A stretch of 5,131 nt of DNA from Streptomyces sp. NRRL WC-3549 (lineage in GTDB: Bacteria > Actinomycetota > Actinomycetes > Streptomycetales > Streptomycetaceae), in NCBI RefSeq assembly GCF_000721935.1, contig NZ_KL585385.1:99524-104654 (forward strand). Direction: 5' to 3'. A program made the translations under genes and the position numbers. Positions 5,051-5,131 of the stretch are shown here, piece after piece (position 1 is the first letter of the stretch; every line of letters begins with the position of its first letter). Below the pieces are notes generated by a model. It did no database searches. It was given only the letters and a program-made list of their open reading frames with translations, and was not told the origin of the DNA.

Positions 5051-5131
5051 ATGGGTCTCACCAGTAGCGCGCTCCTGGCGGTGGCGGTCTCCCTGGCCGT
5101 CGGGCTGTTCGCCGCCACCGTCTGGCTCTGG
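5051..5131 (+). CDS. Start of a membrane-anchored protein, probably alpha/beta-hydrolase-fold (partial)
   Basis: The ATG at 5051 opens a frame that stays open to the window edge: 27 residues, MGLTSSALLAVAVSLAVGLF followed by AATVWLW. Residues 5-25 form one hydrophobic helix with almost no N-terminal charge, so it is a signal anchor or first membrane helix. No domain is visible. In Streptomyces genomes, as I remember them, the gene divergent from this MprF-like gene encodes an alpha/beta-hydrolase-fold (esterase D-like) protein opening with a very similar MGLTS...VWLWP segment; that is recollection, not proof. The ribosome site is weak (GAGAG at 5033-5037, 13 nt away). It could share regulation with the MprF-like gene across the 142-bp gap. 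Confidence 0.6.
   Translation, partial: MGLTSSALLAVAVSLAVGLFAATVWLW

Noticed and set aside
5030..5060. GGTTCGAATGCC on the minus strand, resembling a tRNA T-loop
   Set aside because: The flanking bases do not form a 5-bp T-stem, no anticodon arm or acceptor stem is found upstream, and the site overlaps the plus-strand start codon.

Overview
The window looks like a chromosomal segment of a high-GC actinomycete, most likely Streptomyces or a close relative. The evidence is the very GC-rich sequence, the use of GTG starts, the 4-bp stop/start overlaps, the protein sequences (DHPS, HPPK and the DUF2156 protein read like the Streptomyces versions from memory), and AT-rich -10-like motifs confined to the gaps between genes. 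I saw no in-frame TTA leucine codon. There is no sign of a mobile element, CRISPR array, rRNA or tRNA gene.

Positions 1-2864 (all minus strand, so read from right to left) form a folate-biosynthesis cluster: folP (dihydropteroate synthase), an NTF2/SnoaL-like protein of unknown function, folB (dihydroneopterin aldolase), folK (HPPK) and the start of a small DUF3180 membrane protein that runs off the left edge. folP overlaps the NTF2-like gene by 4 bp (GTGA) and folB overlaps folK by 4 bp (ATGA). A 191-bp gap with a promoter-like motif and a strong hairpin separates the two pairs. FolB, FolK and FolP catalyse three consecutive steps: dihydroneopterin to 6-hydroxymethyl-dihydropterin, to its pyrophosphate, to dihydropteroate. 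The first enzyme, FolE, is not in the window.

Positions 2865-5131 concern the cell envelope. A 614-residue MprF/LysX-type membrane protein (minus strand) carries an N-terminal multi-pass region and a C-terminal DUF2156 aminoacyl-phosphatidylglycerol transferase domain. It ends in a hairpin that begins on its own stop codon. Its upstream region holds an ECF sigma-factor-like motif (GAAC-N18-GTC) that fits the sigma-E cell-envelope stress class of Streptomyces, plus a 10-bp AT-rich palindrome. Divergent from it, 142 bp away, a gene begins on the plus strand whose first 27 residues form a membrane anchor. From memory of the same neighbourhood in Streptomyces it is probably an alpha/beta-hydrolase-fold protein, but the visible part cannot prove that.

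No new multi-gene system is evident. The points most worth checking are the sigma-E-like promoter and palindrome in the divergent gap, the candidate leaderless promoter of folP, the hairpin in the folB leader, and the unexplained NTF2-like gene coupled to folP. There is no stretch above 300 bases without a gene.
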